A DNA stretch of 64,000 nt from an uncultured Aeromonadales bacterium (GTDB taxonomy: Bacteria; Pseudomonadota; Gammaproteobacteria; Enterobacterales; Succinivibrionaceae): positions 1 to 64,000 of the forward strand of contig CACWLF010000001.1 of NCBI GenBank assembly GCA_902761645.1. The letters run 5' to 3'. The notes under the pieces were generated by a model that had not been told where the DNA came from, made no database searches, and saw only the letters and a list, made by a program, of their open reading frames with translations. The position numbers and the translations under genes are program-made. Of the stretch, positions 8,226-16,332 are shown in pieces; the stretch's first letter is position 1, and the number at the start of each line of letters is the position of its first letter.

Positions 8226-9044
8226 CTAATTCAGCCAGAAGTTTTGTTTTAAAAATTCTATGAATTGCTCTTTATGAGCACCATCAGGCAATGGAACAAA
8301 GCTGTCACTCAATTCTTGTGACAAAGGTATTAAGTCTTCAAATTTAGTTTTTTCTACAAATCTGGCTGCATAAATAACACAGTTCATTTCGCTGGTATTG
8401 CTAGTTTTTAGTTGAAGATCTAACACCTGGGAAAAACTCGGATCAAAATTCCAGTTTTCGAGAATTTTCAATCCGAATTTAACCTTTAATTCATTTTTCC
8501 ATTTATTTATCTGTTCATCACTTATTGTTAGTTGAGTAACCCGTTCAATGGCATCGAGTTCGCTATAAATAGGTAATGTTCCAATATTAAGAAATATAGA
8601 TGCTAAAGCAATATAATCAGCTTGATCTTGTGGAAGATTACCATTTATGTTTTGGTAAGCAGTCATTGCGTACTTGCTGATTAGGCAAGATAGGTCATTA
8701 TCCCTTTTACATAACTTGTGTATGGTTTTAGAGTGAAAATTATAACCTTGCAGGATGGTCATAGCTAAAACCAAATTAATAGTTCCTTGAAAACCTATTC
8801 TTGTTATTGCCGTGTTTAAAGATGTGATGGTACATCCTGGGTTACTGTATCTCAAAGTTTGTGCCAAACGGACAATTTGAGCAGAAGTACTTGCATCATG
8901 GGCAATCAATTCAGTTAAATCTTTTATCGAGGCATTTGGATTTGCTGCAAGTTTTCGTAATTTTATTGCGTTCTCTGGTAAACTCGGAATAGATAATCTA
9001 TTTGATTTTAATTTGTTTTCTAGGGTAATTGCTAAATCCTGCAT
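8226..9044 (-). CDS. HDOD-domain protein
   Basis: A 272-residue single-domain protein. The N-terminal pattern IPSLPENAIKLRKLAANPNASIKDLTELIAHDASTSAQIVRLAQ is that of HDOD domains, which resemble HD phosphohydrolases but lack the catalytic metal site. Such proteins act in signalling, often linked to c-di-GMP, motility or stress. No second domain (EAL, GGDEF or receiver) is present, so the partner cannot be named. It converges with pgi and is preceded by the tRNA-Arg gene on the same strand. It is probably transcribed alone. Confidence 0.8.
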   Translation of the reverse strand: MQDLAITLENKLKSNRLSIPSLPENAIKLRKLAANPNASIKDLTELIAHDASTSAQIVRLAQTLRYSNPGCTITSLNTAITRIGFQGTINLVLAMTILQGYNFHSKTIHKLCKRDNDLSCLISKYAMTAYQNINGNLPQDQADYIALASIFLNIGTLPIYSELDAIERVTQLTISDEQINKWKNELKVKFGLKILENWNFDPSFSQVLDLQLKTSNTSEMNCVIYAARFVEKTKFEDLIPLSQELSDSFVPLPDGAHKEQFIEFLKQNFWLN

Positions 9045-9160
9045 ATGATATCCTTGTCACCATAAGTATTATATAAAAACATATATGTATTCTACCTATC
9101 TAAAATTTTAATTTGAAACATACGATTAAAATAATGTGATAAAGGATATAAAGAAAATGA

Positions 9161-9236
9161 TGGCGCAAAGGGAGGGGGTCGAACCCTCATTCTTCATCTC
9201 CGGAGGATGATGCCTTATCCATTCGGCTACCTTTGC
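9161..9236 (-). tRNA. tRNA-Arg(CCG)
   Basis: A complete cloverleaf on the minus strand. The acceptor GCAAAGG pairs with CCTTTGC. The D arm is GCCG/GGC. The anticodon stem TCATC/GATGA carries the loop CTCCGGA (anticodon CCG). The T arm GAGGG/CCCTC has loop TTCGACC. A discriminator G is followed by an encoded CCA (9161-9163). A TATAAT-like box on the minus strand (9255-9260) is suitably placed for its promoter. Confidence 0.95.
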
Positions 9237-9302
9237 AACATACTCGATGTTGGTATTATACTTTATTTACAGTTATCATTCTAATAATTAAGTAATAAAA
9301 AT

Positions 9303-11345
9303 TCATTTTAACAGTTCTTTTAATTGATCAAATTTTTTTAAAGTTTCCTGGCGATCTATTTTTTTAGGATTTTTGATAGTTTCAAAAGATAAGTCTTCCT
9401 GCGGAAGTTCATCAATAAATCTTGAGTATTTTGCGTTTTCACAAGTTTTACTACCCAAACTGGCTCTAGAACTCGTGTAACTTAATACTAAATTTTTTTT
9501 TGCCCTAGTTATTCCAACATAAAACAGACGCCGTTCCTCATCAATGTTGCCTGTTTCAATACTATTCTTATGAGGGATAATGTTTTCCTCGCAACTGATG
9601 ATATATACAAAAGGAAATTCCAATCCTTTTGATGAGTGTAGCGTCATAAGCTGTATTTGATCTAAATCGTATTCATTTTCATTTTCATTTTGATCTAGCA
9701 TTTCTCTGATGCATACAGATCGTACAGCTTCGTTGAAGCTTACAGGGTCAATGCCTTCTTTTGATTTTCCCTTTAATTTATCAATTATCCATGACTTTAA
9801 TGTACAAATGTTATCATATTTGATATTAGCTATTTTTTCATCTTTATTGGAATTTAATAGATAGTTGCGGTATTCAATGTTCATGAACAGATCATTCACA
9901 ACCTCTATGGCTTCTCCGTTTTCGATTTTATATCTGCATTCTTCAATAAAATCTTTGAATTCAACCATGGAACTATATGTTTTATCATTCATTTCATCCC
10001 TTAGAGCAGGATAATCTATAGCTTCATATAAACTTATTTGATGCTTTCTTGAGAAATTGCCTAATTTCTCTGTTGATATTGTTCCTATTTCCCGATGAGG
10101 AACATTAATTATTCTTAAAAGTGCGTTGTCGTCATTCGGGTTAACCAGAACTCTATAATAACTCAAAATATCTTTTACTTCTGCCCGTTCAAAAAATGAT
10201 ATATCACCATTTATACGGTAAGGTATATGATTTTCTTTGAAATATCGTTCGATTTCTCTTGAATTGTAGTTTGTTCTGTAAAGGATTGCAAAATCGCTCC
10301 AATTTGCACTTTTTAAAAATCGGTTTGCTGTGATTTCTGTGGCGATGTACTCAGCTTCCTTTACAGGATTTTGATTTTCATGAACAATTATCGGATCTCC
10401 ATACTCAAAGCTTGAGTATAACTTCTTATTAAATAGATGATTGTTATTTTCAATTAAAACATTGGCACAGTGTAGAATTCTTCCGAGAGATCGATAATTT
10501 TGCTCCAGTTTTATTACTTTAATGGATGGAAAATCAGAAACTAACTGATTAATATTTTCAGGCTGTGCTCCTCGCCAGCCGTATATTGATTGATCATCGT
10601 CACCCACGAAAGTAAATCTTTGTCTTTCTCCTACTAAAAGTTTTATAAACTCATACTGTGTTTGGTTAGTATCCTGGTACTCATCAACCAATATATAAAG
10701 CAGTTTTCGTTGCCAAAATTGAAGTGCATTGATATTTGATTTGAACAAAAGCATTGGTTTAAGAATTAGATCGTCAAAATCAAGAGCACTGTATGATTTA
10801 AGCATTTTTTCGTATTGAATATATATTAATGCATTTAGTTTATCTGTTGCTGTTGAATTCTCATAACTGCGTTCCGCTTCAATACCTTTCATTTTACAGT
10901 TGGATATAAAAGTTAAAAAATTATTTATTTCTTCATCTGTAGGGTCTTCTTGTGTTTTAGAAAATTCTCTTATTATATTGGTTATTAATTGACGTTGATC
11001 TCGTTCATCAAAAAGAATGAAATCCTTTTTTAGCCCCAAACGTTTATATTCTTTACGAATAATATGGAGTCCTAGTGAGTGAAATGTGGTAACAAGCATA
11101 CCTTTCAGAAGTTCTGCTCTGATTGATGACGAAACACGATCGCGCATCTCCTTTGCAGCCTTGTTTGTAAATGTTACAGCACATATTTCATAAGGTTTAT
11201 AGTTGCAGTTGTTGATTAAATGAATTATTTTTTCTGTTATTACGCGGGTTTTTCCTGATCCTGCTCCGGCAATTACCAGGCATGGACCAGAAATATATTT
11301 TACAGCTTCAACCTGTTGTCGGTTTAATGAAAATTTAGAACTCAT
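9303..11345 (-). CDS. rep: ATP-dependent DNA helicase Rep
   Basis: A superfamily 1 3'-5' helicase that helps replication forks pass bound proteins. The 680 residues compare with 673 for E. coli Rep. Motifs run in order: Q motif (NRQQVEAV), Walker A AGAGSGKTRVI, TFTNKAAKEM, ILVDEYQDTNQTQ, VGDDDQSIYGWRGA, QNYRS, LMTLHSSKGLEFPFV and RRLFYVGITRAK. The opening segment is Rep-like rather than UvrD-like. It is the last gene of the spoT operon and overlaps tcdA by 4 bp. The tRNA-Arg gene follows 66 bp downstream, and no clear terminator is seen between them. Confidence 0.92.
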   Translation of the reverse strand: MSSKFSLNRQQVEAVKYISGPCLVIAGAGSGKTRVITEKIIHLINNCNYKPYEICAVTFTNKAAKEMRDRVSSSIRAELLKGMLVTTFHSLGLHIIRKEYKRLGLKKDFILFDERDQRQLITNIIREFSKTQEDPTDEEINNFLTFISNCKMKGIEAERSYENSTATDKLNALIYIQYEKMLKSYSALDFDDLILKPMLLFKSNINALQFWQRKLLYILVDEYQDTNQTQYEFIKLLVGERQRFTFVGDDDQSIYGWRGAQPENINQLVSDFPSIKVIKLEQNYRSLGRILHCANVLIENNNHLFNKKLYSSFEYGDPIIVHENQNPVKEAEYIATEITANRFLKSANWSDFAILYRTNYNSREIERYFKENHIPYRINGDISFFERAEVKDILSYYRVLVNPNDDNALLRIINVPHREIGTISTEKLGNFSRKHQISLYEAIDYPALRDEMNDKTYSSMVEFKDFIEECRYKIENGEAIEVVNDLFMNIEYRNYLLNSNKDEKIANIKYDNICTLKSWIIDKLKGKSKEGIDPVSFNEAVRSVCIREMLDQNENENEYDLDQIQLMTLHSSKGLEFPFVYIISCEENIIPHKNSIETGNIDEERRLFYVGITRAKKNLVLSYTSSRASLGSKTCENAKYSRFIDELPQEDLSFETIKNPKKIDRQETLKKFDQLKELLK

Positions 11346-12127
11346 GAATTTAATATTCCTGTGATGATATTTTGGGATATTGTTAGTCCCACAGAAGCTG
11401 TAGCAGGCATAAATGCACCAAACGTAATGTTGTTATTGTCGAAATACGGCCTAATCAAATTCAATTCATCGTCGTTATTTACTGATTTGGGGTAAACAGC
11501 CTGTTGATCTATAAATACGCATTTAATTCCCATTTTACTTGAATTGTTAAAGCCGTATTCATGCCTGAGTTTATATCTAACTTTACTTAACAGAGCATCT
11601 TGAGTTACATTTTTTAAATCCGTATATTTTATTTTGCTTATATCTGTTTTTCCTCCTGCACCTCCTGAAGAAATAAATTTATATTTGTTTCTCCTTAAAT
11701 GGTTGATTAAAGCTGTTTTGGATTCAATGCTGTCTATGGCATCAATAACCCACATATTTTCTGCTTTGTCTGCAGGGAAAAAAGCATAAAGGTTATTATT
11801 GTCAATAAAATCAGTGTGTACCGTCAAATCCAGATTGGGATTTATATCCAAAAGACGTGAAGCAAAAGTCTGAGCTTTGGATTTTCCAATGGTAGACGAC
11901 AAAGAGTGAATTTGCCTGTTAATGTTATGAATAGCGATATTGTCATGATCAATTATATTGAGGTGACCTATGCCGGAACGAACCAGAGATTCTGTGCACC
12001 ATGATCCTACTCCGCCCAATCCTACAACGGTTACATGGGCATTGTTTAGTTTTTGCAAACCTTTGATCCCAAACATTGCAGCTATACCTCTAAAACGTGC
12101 GAGATCTTCTTTATGATTTTGTATCAT
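11342..12127 (-). CDS. tcdA: tRNA threonylcarbamoyladenosine dehydratase
   Basis: An E1-like (ThiF/MoeB fold) ATP-dependent enzyme that cyclises the t6A modification at position 37 of tRNAs to ct6A. The sequence shows the FGIKGLQKLNNAHVTVVGLGGVGSW nucleotide-binding start, the metal- and ATP-site segments DHDNIAIHNINRQ and IDAIDSIESKTALI, and a conserved SSGGAGGKTD loop. Its 261 residues match the family. It overlaps tadA by 17 bp and rep by 4 bp, so the three are translationally coupled. Two adjacent genes here modify the tRNA anticodon loop. Confidence 0.92.
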   Translation of the reverse strand: MIQNHKEDLARFRGIAAMFGIKGLQKLNNAHVTVVGLGGVGSWCTESLVRSGIGHLNIIDHDNIAIHNINRQIHSLSSTIGKSKAQTFASRLLDINPNLDLTVHTDFIDNNNLYAFFPADKAENMWVIDAIDSIESKTALINHLRRNKYKFISSGGAGGKTDISKIKYTDLKNVTQDALLSKVRYKLRHEYGFNNSSKMGIKCVFIDQQAVYPKSVNNDDELNLIRPYFDNNNITFGAFMPATASVGLTISQNIITGILNS

Positions 12128-12614
12128 TTTGGATTTTATATTCCTTTTTTTCTTTTCTTTTGTTACTAAAAAAGTTACTTATGATAGATGAGCATTCTTT
12201 TGCCAGAACATTTCCTGTAATCTCTACTTTATGATTCATAAATGTATTATTTATAAGTTTAGTTGCAGAATCTATAGAGCCTGTTTTCAGATCTGGTGCT
12301 CCGTATACAACTCTTTTTATACGGGCATGGGTAATCGCTCCAACGCACATATAACATGGTTCTATTGTTACATATAAAGTGGTATCGATTAATCGGTAAT
12401 TATTTAATATTTGTCCAGCTTTTCTGATTGCTAATATTTCTGCGTGAGCCGTAGGATCTTTCAATGTTATAACTTGGTTATAGCCAGCCGCCACAACATT
12501 TTGATTGAGGACAAGAACGGCACCTATAGGAACTTCATCTATATTTTCTGCCTTTTGAGCCTCTTCAATTGCAAGTCGCATGAAAAATTCATCAATTTCA
12601 TTTTGGCTATTCAT
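12111..12614 (-). CDS. tadA: tRNA-specific adenosine deaminase
   Basis: Converts A34 of tRNA-Arg(ACG) to inosine, which is essential for decoding CGN codons. The 167-residue protein has the cytidine-deaminase-fold zinc site HAE (in PTAHAEILAIR) and PCYMC (usual PCxMC), the EVPIGAV start of the catalytic fold, and the downstream VVYGAPDLKTG. It overlaps the lysophospholipase gene by 8 bp and tcdA by 17 bp within the spoT operon. Confidence 0.95.
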   Translation of the reverse strand: MNSQNEIDEFFMRLAIEEAQKAENIDEVPIGAVLVLNQNVVAAGYNQVITLKDPTAHAEILAIRKAGQILNNYRLIDTTLYVTIEPCYMCVGAITHARIKRVVYGAPDLKTGSIDSATKLINNTFMNHKVEITGNVLAKECSSIISNFFSNKRKEKKEYKIQNDTKS

Positions 12615-13563
12615 GTTGATAAAACGCTTCTATCTTTCTTATAACCGGGTTTCGTATACTATCGCTTTCATTCAAAATATCATGGTATGCTCCCCTTATT
12701 ATTTCATACTTAATGGAGTGACAACTGTTTTTTGAATTTTCTATTACTGATATAGTATTGGTGTTGTTTACGATTAATTCATTTTCTGCCAGGAATATTA
12801 TTAAATCAGTTTGTGGAGCTTTTATTATTTTTACAGGATTCAGCATAATCTGCCTTATCCATTCAAAAGTTACTCCTCCAACAGGTATTGTTGGATTTTC
12901 TTCATATATTTTATGATAAAAATTATACCTTTGATAACTATGCGTTTTGTTATTGCTTTCGAAATTAGGTTTGATGTATTTAATTTGTCCAAAAAATGGT
13001 GAAGGCTCTTTTTTTAATAATAAATTAAATGCATTAACAATTTTCGATAAAAGAAAAAATGTGTACCTCAATAAAGGATTAATATTATTCCAAAGAATCA
13101 TAGGTGCAACTAAAGCAACTTGCTGAGTCTTAATTTTGTTTTCATTTATCAAATGAATCGTGATTGCACAACCCATTGAATTGCCGATTACTTTAAAGTT
13201 TTCCAATTTATAGTGATCAATAATGACAGAAGTTGATTCTGTATAATCTTTAAAGTTAGGAATATATGAGTAAAAAGATGATCCTACTCTACTGGAAAAT
13301 CCCTGTCCCAAGTGATCAAATGTATAGACGTTAAAGCCTGCATGATACAATTCGAAAATTAGTGGTAGGTATTTGTATGAAGTTTCCGCTCTTCCCTGAA
13401 TGATTATAATTGATTGATGGTTTGGCGTTTTATGCGTTGCACTTATTGTGAAGATTTTCCATTTCTTATATATAACAGTGTCTGTTTGGCAATGCAGTTC
13501 CAAAAAATCATTAAGGCTGTTGCTAAATTGTTTGTTATAATTTTGTTCGCTAAGCAAATTCAT
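12607..13563 (-). CDS. pldB: Alpha/beta hydrolase, lysophospholipase PldB-like
   Basis: A 318-residue serine hydrolase of the lysophospholipase/monoacylglycerol-lipase type. It shows the oxyanion strand IIIQGRAETSYKY, the segment YTFDHLGQGFSSR, the nucleophile elbow GNSMG, a late acidic segment (LIIFLAENELIV) and a histidine in GAYHDIL that completes the triad. E. coli PldB reads GRIESY and DHRGQGxS at these places. It is likely cytoplasmic or inner-membrane associated, cleaving acyl chains from lysophospholipids. It overlaps spoT by one base and tadA by 8 bp. The class is clear; the exact substrate is inferred. Confidence 0.75.
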   Translation of the reverse strand: MNLLSEQNYNKQFSNSLNDFLELHCQTDTVIYKKWKIFTISATHKTPNHQSIIIIQGRAETSYKYLPLIFELYHAGFNVYTFDHLGQGFSSRVGSSFYSYIPNFKDYTESTSVIIDHYKLENFKVIGNSMGCAITIHLINENKIKTQQVALVAPMILWNNINPLLRYTFFLLSKIVNAFNLLLKKEPSPFFGQIKYIKPNFESNNKTHSYQRYNFYHKIYEENPTIPVGGVTFEWIRQIMLNPVKIIKAPQTDLIIFLAENELIVNNTNTISVIENSKNSCHSIKYEIIRGAYHDILNESDSIRNPVIRKIEAFYQHE

Positions 13564-15740
13564 TAAGAAAATAATCCTTCGGAAACGATTTTGTTATCAA
13601 TTACACGATTAACGCGAGTCACATCCGGGATTCCACGAACTTTATTTATTATTAAATTCAATTGCTTGGTATTTTTGACGTTTATTTTAATGTCCATAGC
13701 AAGATGATTATTGTCTATGCGATCGGTATTCATACCTGTAATTATTGTTTCGCTTCCTATTTCTGATGTAATTCTAGAAATTGTGTTGTTATCATTGATA
13801 AATTCAACTCTTATTAATGTTGAAAAAGTCTGATTTCCTATATTGTCATCCCAGTCAACATTAACAATTTGTGTTTTACTGTTTTTATCAAGTTCCTTAT
13901 TCATTTCATCCTTTACACAATGACATTCGGAATTATGAATAACCAAGCCCTCCTTGGCTGTTAAAATTCCAACTATGCAGTCATTTGGTATAGGTTTGCA
14001 GAATTCACAAAAGTTAAGCAACAGACCGGATGCGCCTCTTATAGGGTATTTCTCGATCGGCATGCCAAAAACTGAACTAAAGTTTTTAATATTTTCTGTG
14101 CCCAGGATTTGCTGCGCAACAATAACGCTCATTTCATCACCTAATGCTATATCTTTGTATAAAGATTCCATTGATTCATGGCTGGTTTTTTCCAACAGTA
14201 GTTTGATTTTATCTTTAGGTATAGCTTCTATGGTTGTATCTTTGAGAGCATTGTTTAGCAATCGTTTTCCTAAAATTATTGCCTCTTCATCTTTCATATG
14301 TGCAAGATACTGCTTAATCTGGGTTCTTGCTCTTGCTGTTGTAACATAATTAAGCCAGGAAGTATTTGGTCTTGCCCATGGAGCTCTCATTATTTCAACG
14401 TATTGTCCAGATTTCAGTTCTCGTCCCATAGGGTAAGGGGAGTGATCAACAATAACTCCGGAACATGAATTTCCTACATCCGTTCCCAGGGCATATGCCA
14501 AATCTACAGCCGTTGAGCCGACAGGCAATTCTATAATGGCATTTGGGGTGAATACGTATATTTCGCTAGGGAAAAGGGCATCTTTAACATTTTCAACGAA
14601 ATCAAATGCATTACCTATATTGGCTTGTAACTCAAGCAAATTATTCATCCATCTTTGAGCTTGTTCTTGTACGGCTGATTTGGTATTTTGATCATTTTGA
14701 CCGACTGCCCATCTGGCTGCAATACCCTTTTCGGACATGATATCCATGAATTCTGTTCTGATTAAAACTTCAATAGGCATTCCATGAGGACCGTTCAAGG
14801 CTGAGTGCAGTGACTGATAACCGTTTGATTTTGGAACAGCAATATAATCCTTAAAAAAACCTGGTTTAGGTTTATATATAGAATGCAATATTCCCAATGT
14901 GCGATAGCAGAGATCTACATCATCCACGATGATAGTGAAGCAGAAGTTATCTAGTAAACTGTGAAATGCTATTTCCTTTGATCTAATTTTTCGGTAGATG
15001 TTAAAAATACTTATAGGTCTATAGAATACTCGGCATTTTATGCCTTTGTTTCTTATATTTTCTTTGAAAGTTTCCGTTACTGTTTCTATTGCATCTATGC
15101 GATTGTCTACAGCTAATTCTATAGATTTTTTTAGTACTTTATATCTCATAGGATATATGTTTTTGAAACAGAGATCTTCCAGTGTTTCTTTGATCTGATG
15201 CATCCCAAGTCGATTGGCAATGGGCGCATAGATTTCCAGTGTTTCTCTGGCAATCCTTTGTCTTTTATCTAATCTTAGACCTTCCAATGTTTGCATGTTA
15301 TGTGTACGGTCGGCCAATTTTATCAGGATAACTCTAATGTCTTGAACCATTGCCAGCACCATTTTTCTGATATTGGCAACCTGTGCTTCTTTGTAGTCAT
15401 TAAATTGCAATTTATCCAGCTTTGTAACACCTGCAACCAGGTTTGCAGTGGTTTGACCAAATAATTTTGTTATTTGTTCTTTTGTAACAGGCGTATCCTC
15501 AACTACGTCGTGAAGAAGACCTGCCATTATTGTTTCATGATCAAGATGAATTTTTGCAAGCTTACAGGCAACTGCTACCGGATGTGTTATATATGGTTCG
15601 CCACTACCTCTTTTTTGACCAGAATGAGCATCATAAGCTAAATCGAATGCTTTCTTGATTAACTCCTTTTGATCTGCAGGAATGTAGATCTTAATTATAT
15701 TATTAAGCTTTTCCCAAAGAGTTGTTTTACTAAAATCCAT
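13563..15740 (-). CDS. spoT: Bifunctional (p)ppGpp synthetase/hydrolase
   Basis: Controls the stringent-response alarmone. The 725 residues follow the RelA/SpoT layout: HD hydrolase (SGEPYITHPVAVA, metal ligands in LLHDVVEDT, IKLADRTHNM), synthetase (FKDYIAVPKSNGYQSLHSAL and EVLIRTEFMD), TGS domain (VFTPNAIIELPVGSTAVDLAYALG), zinc-finger/helical region and a C-terminal ACT domain. The intact HDxxED site and the SpoT-like synthetase segment favour SpoT over RelA. The E-V-L-I-R-T segment has L where Q is usual. It leads the overlapping operon spoT-pldB-tadA-tcdA-rep, which differs from the E. coli rpoZ-spoT-trmH-recG order. Promoters for spoT and the divergent crcB must lie in 15741-15950. Confidence 0.95.
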   Translation of the reverse strand: MDFSKTTLWEKLNNIIKIYIPADQKELIKKAFDLAYDAHSGQKRGSGEPYITHPVAVACKLAKIHLDHETIMAGLLHDVVEDTPVTKEQITKLFGQTTANLVAGVTKLDKLQFNDYKEAQVANIRKMVLAMVQDIRVILIKLADRTHNMQTLEGLRLDKRQRIARETLEIYAPIANRLGMHQIKETLEDLCFKNIYPMRYKVLKKSIELAVDNRIDAIETVTETFKENIRNKGIKCRVFYRPISIFNIYRKIRSKEIAFHSLLDNFCFTIIVDDVDLCYRTLGILHSIYKPKPGFFKDYIAVPKSNGYQSLHSALNGPHGMPIEVLIRTEFMDIMSEKGIAARWAVGQNDQNTKSAVQEQAQRWMNNLLELQANIGNAFDFVENVKDALFPSEIYVFTPNAIIELPVGSTAVDLAYALGTDVGNSCSGVIVDHSPYPMGRELKSGQYVEIMRAPWARPNTSWLNYVTTARARTQIKQYLAHMKDEEAIILGKRLLNNALKDTTIEAIPKDKIKLLLEKTSHESMESLYKDIALGDEMSVIVAQQILGTENIKNFSSVFGMPIEKYPIRGASGLLLNFCEFCKPIPNDCIVGILTAKEGLVIHNSECHCVKDEMNKELDKNSKTQIVNVDWDDNIGNQTFSTLIRVEFINDNNTISRITSEIGSETIITGMNTDRIDNNHLAMDIKINVKNTKQLNLIINKVRGIPDVTRVNRVIDNKIVSEGLFS

Positions 15741-15950
15741 ATAAATAGCGCCAAAACATTAAAGGATTATTCCATAGTTGATAATTTAACACATGGCTAT
15801 GTATGATACAAGAGTGACAAATTATTTAAGTATTAACTATAGTCGTTTCATTTTTTTATGTAAATAATGTCTCCATTTAGTTTCTTTATGATATTTCTTA
15901 AATGATGATATTGATATAAAATGTTTAAAATCGAAAATAAAGAGGTATAT

Positions 15951-16313
15951 ATGCTTGAATGTGCATTGGTAATGGTTGGAGGCGCGTTAGGTGCTCTAAT
16001 CCGTTATTTTGCAACAAAACTGATAGTCCCCATTAATGGATTCCCTTTATCAACATTCATGGTAAATTTAGTCGGTTCTTTCCTAATAGGAATTTTTACT
16101 GCTGTTATTGTTAAATATAGCGACTTCTCATTAGTAGTAAAGCATCTGTTGATAGTTGGTTTTTTAGGTAGTTTAACTACATTTTCAACCTTTTCTTTGG
16201 ATCTCGTTAAGTTGTTTGAAAATGGTGATTTTGTTACCGCTTTAATGTATTTATCATTGAGCATTGTGATAGGGTTTTGTTTTGCATTTCTTGGACTGAA
16301 AATAATTAATTAG
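15951..16313 (+). CDS. crcB: Fluoride exporter CrcB/FluC
   Basis: A small dual-topology fluoride channel of the inner membrane, four membrane helices in about 120 residues. It has the family hallmarks GGALGALIRY, NLVGSFLIG and the GFLGSLTTFSTFS segment that lines the pore. I place the start at the ATG at 15951 because AGAGG lies 5 nt upstream and homologues begin there; an ATG at 15921 would add ten polar residues. It is followed 19 bp later by polA. No fluoride riboswitch core is visible upstream. Confidence 0.93.
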   Translation: MLECALVMVGGALGALIRYFATKLIVPINGFPLSTFMVNLVGSFLIGIFTAVIVKYSDFSLVVKHLLIVGFLGSLTTFSTFSLDLVKLFENGDFVTALMYLSLSIVIGFCFAFLGLKIIN

Positions 16314-16332
16314 TAATTTGTTTGGTAAAGGT

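Noticed and set aside
15741..15950. Fluoride riboswitch upstream of crcB
   Set aside because: The conserved crcB-motif core (GGNGAUGG and partner) is not present; the gap is AT-rich without a suitable pseudoknot.
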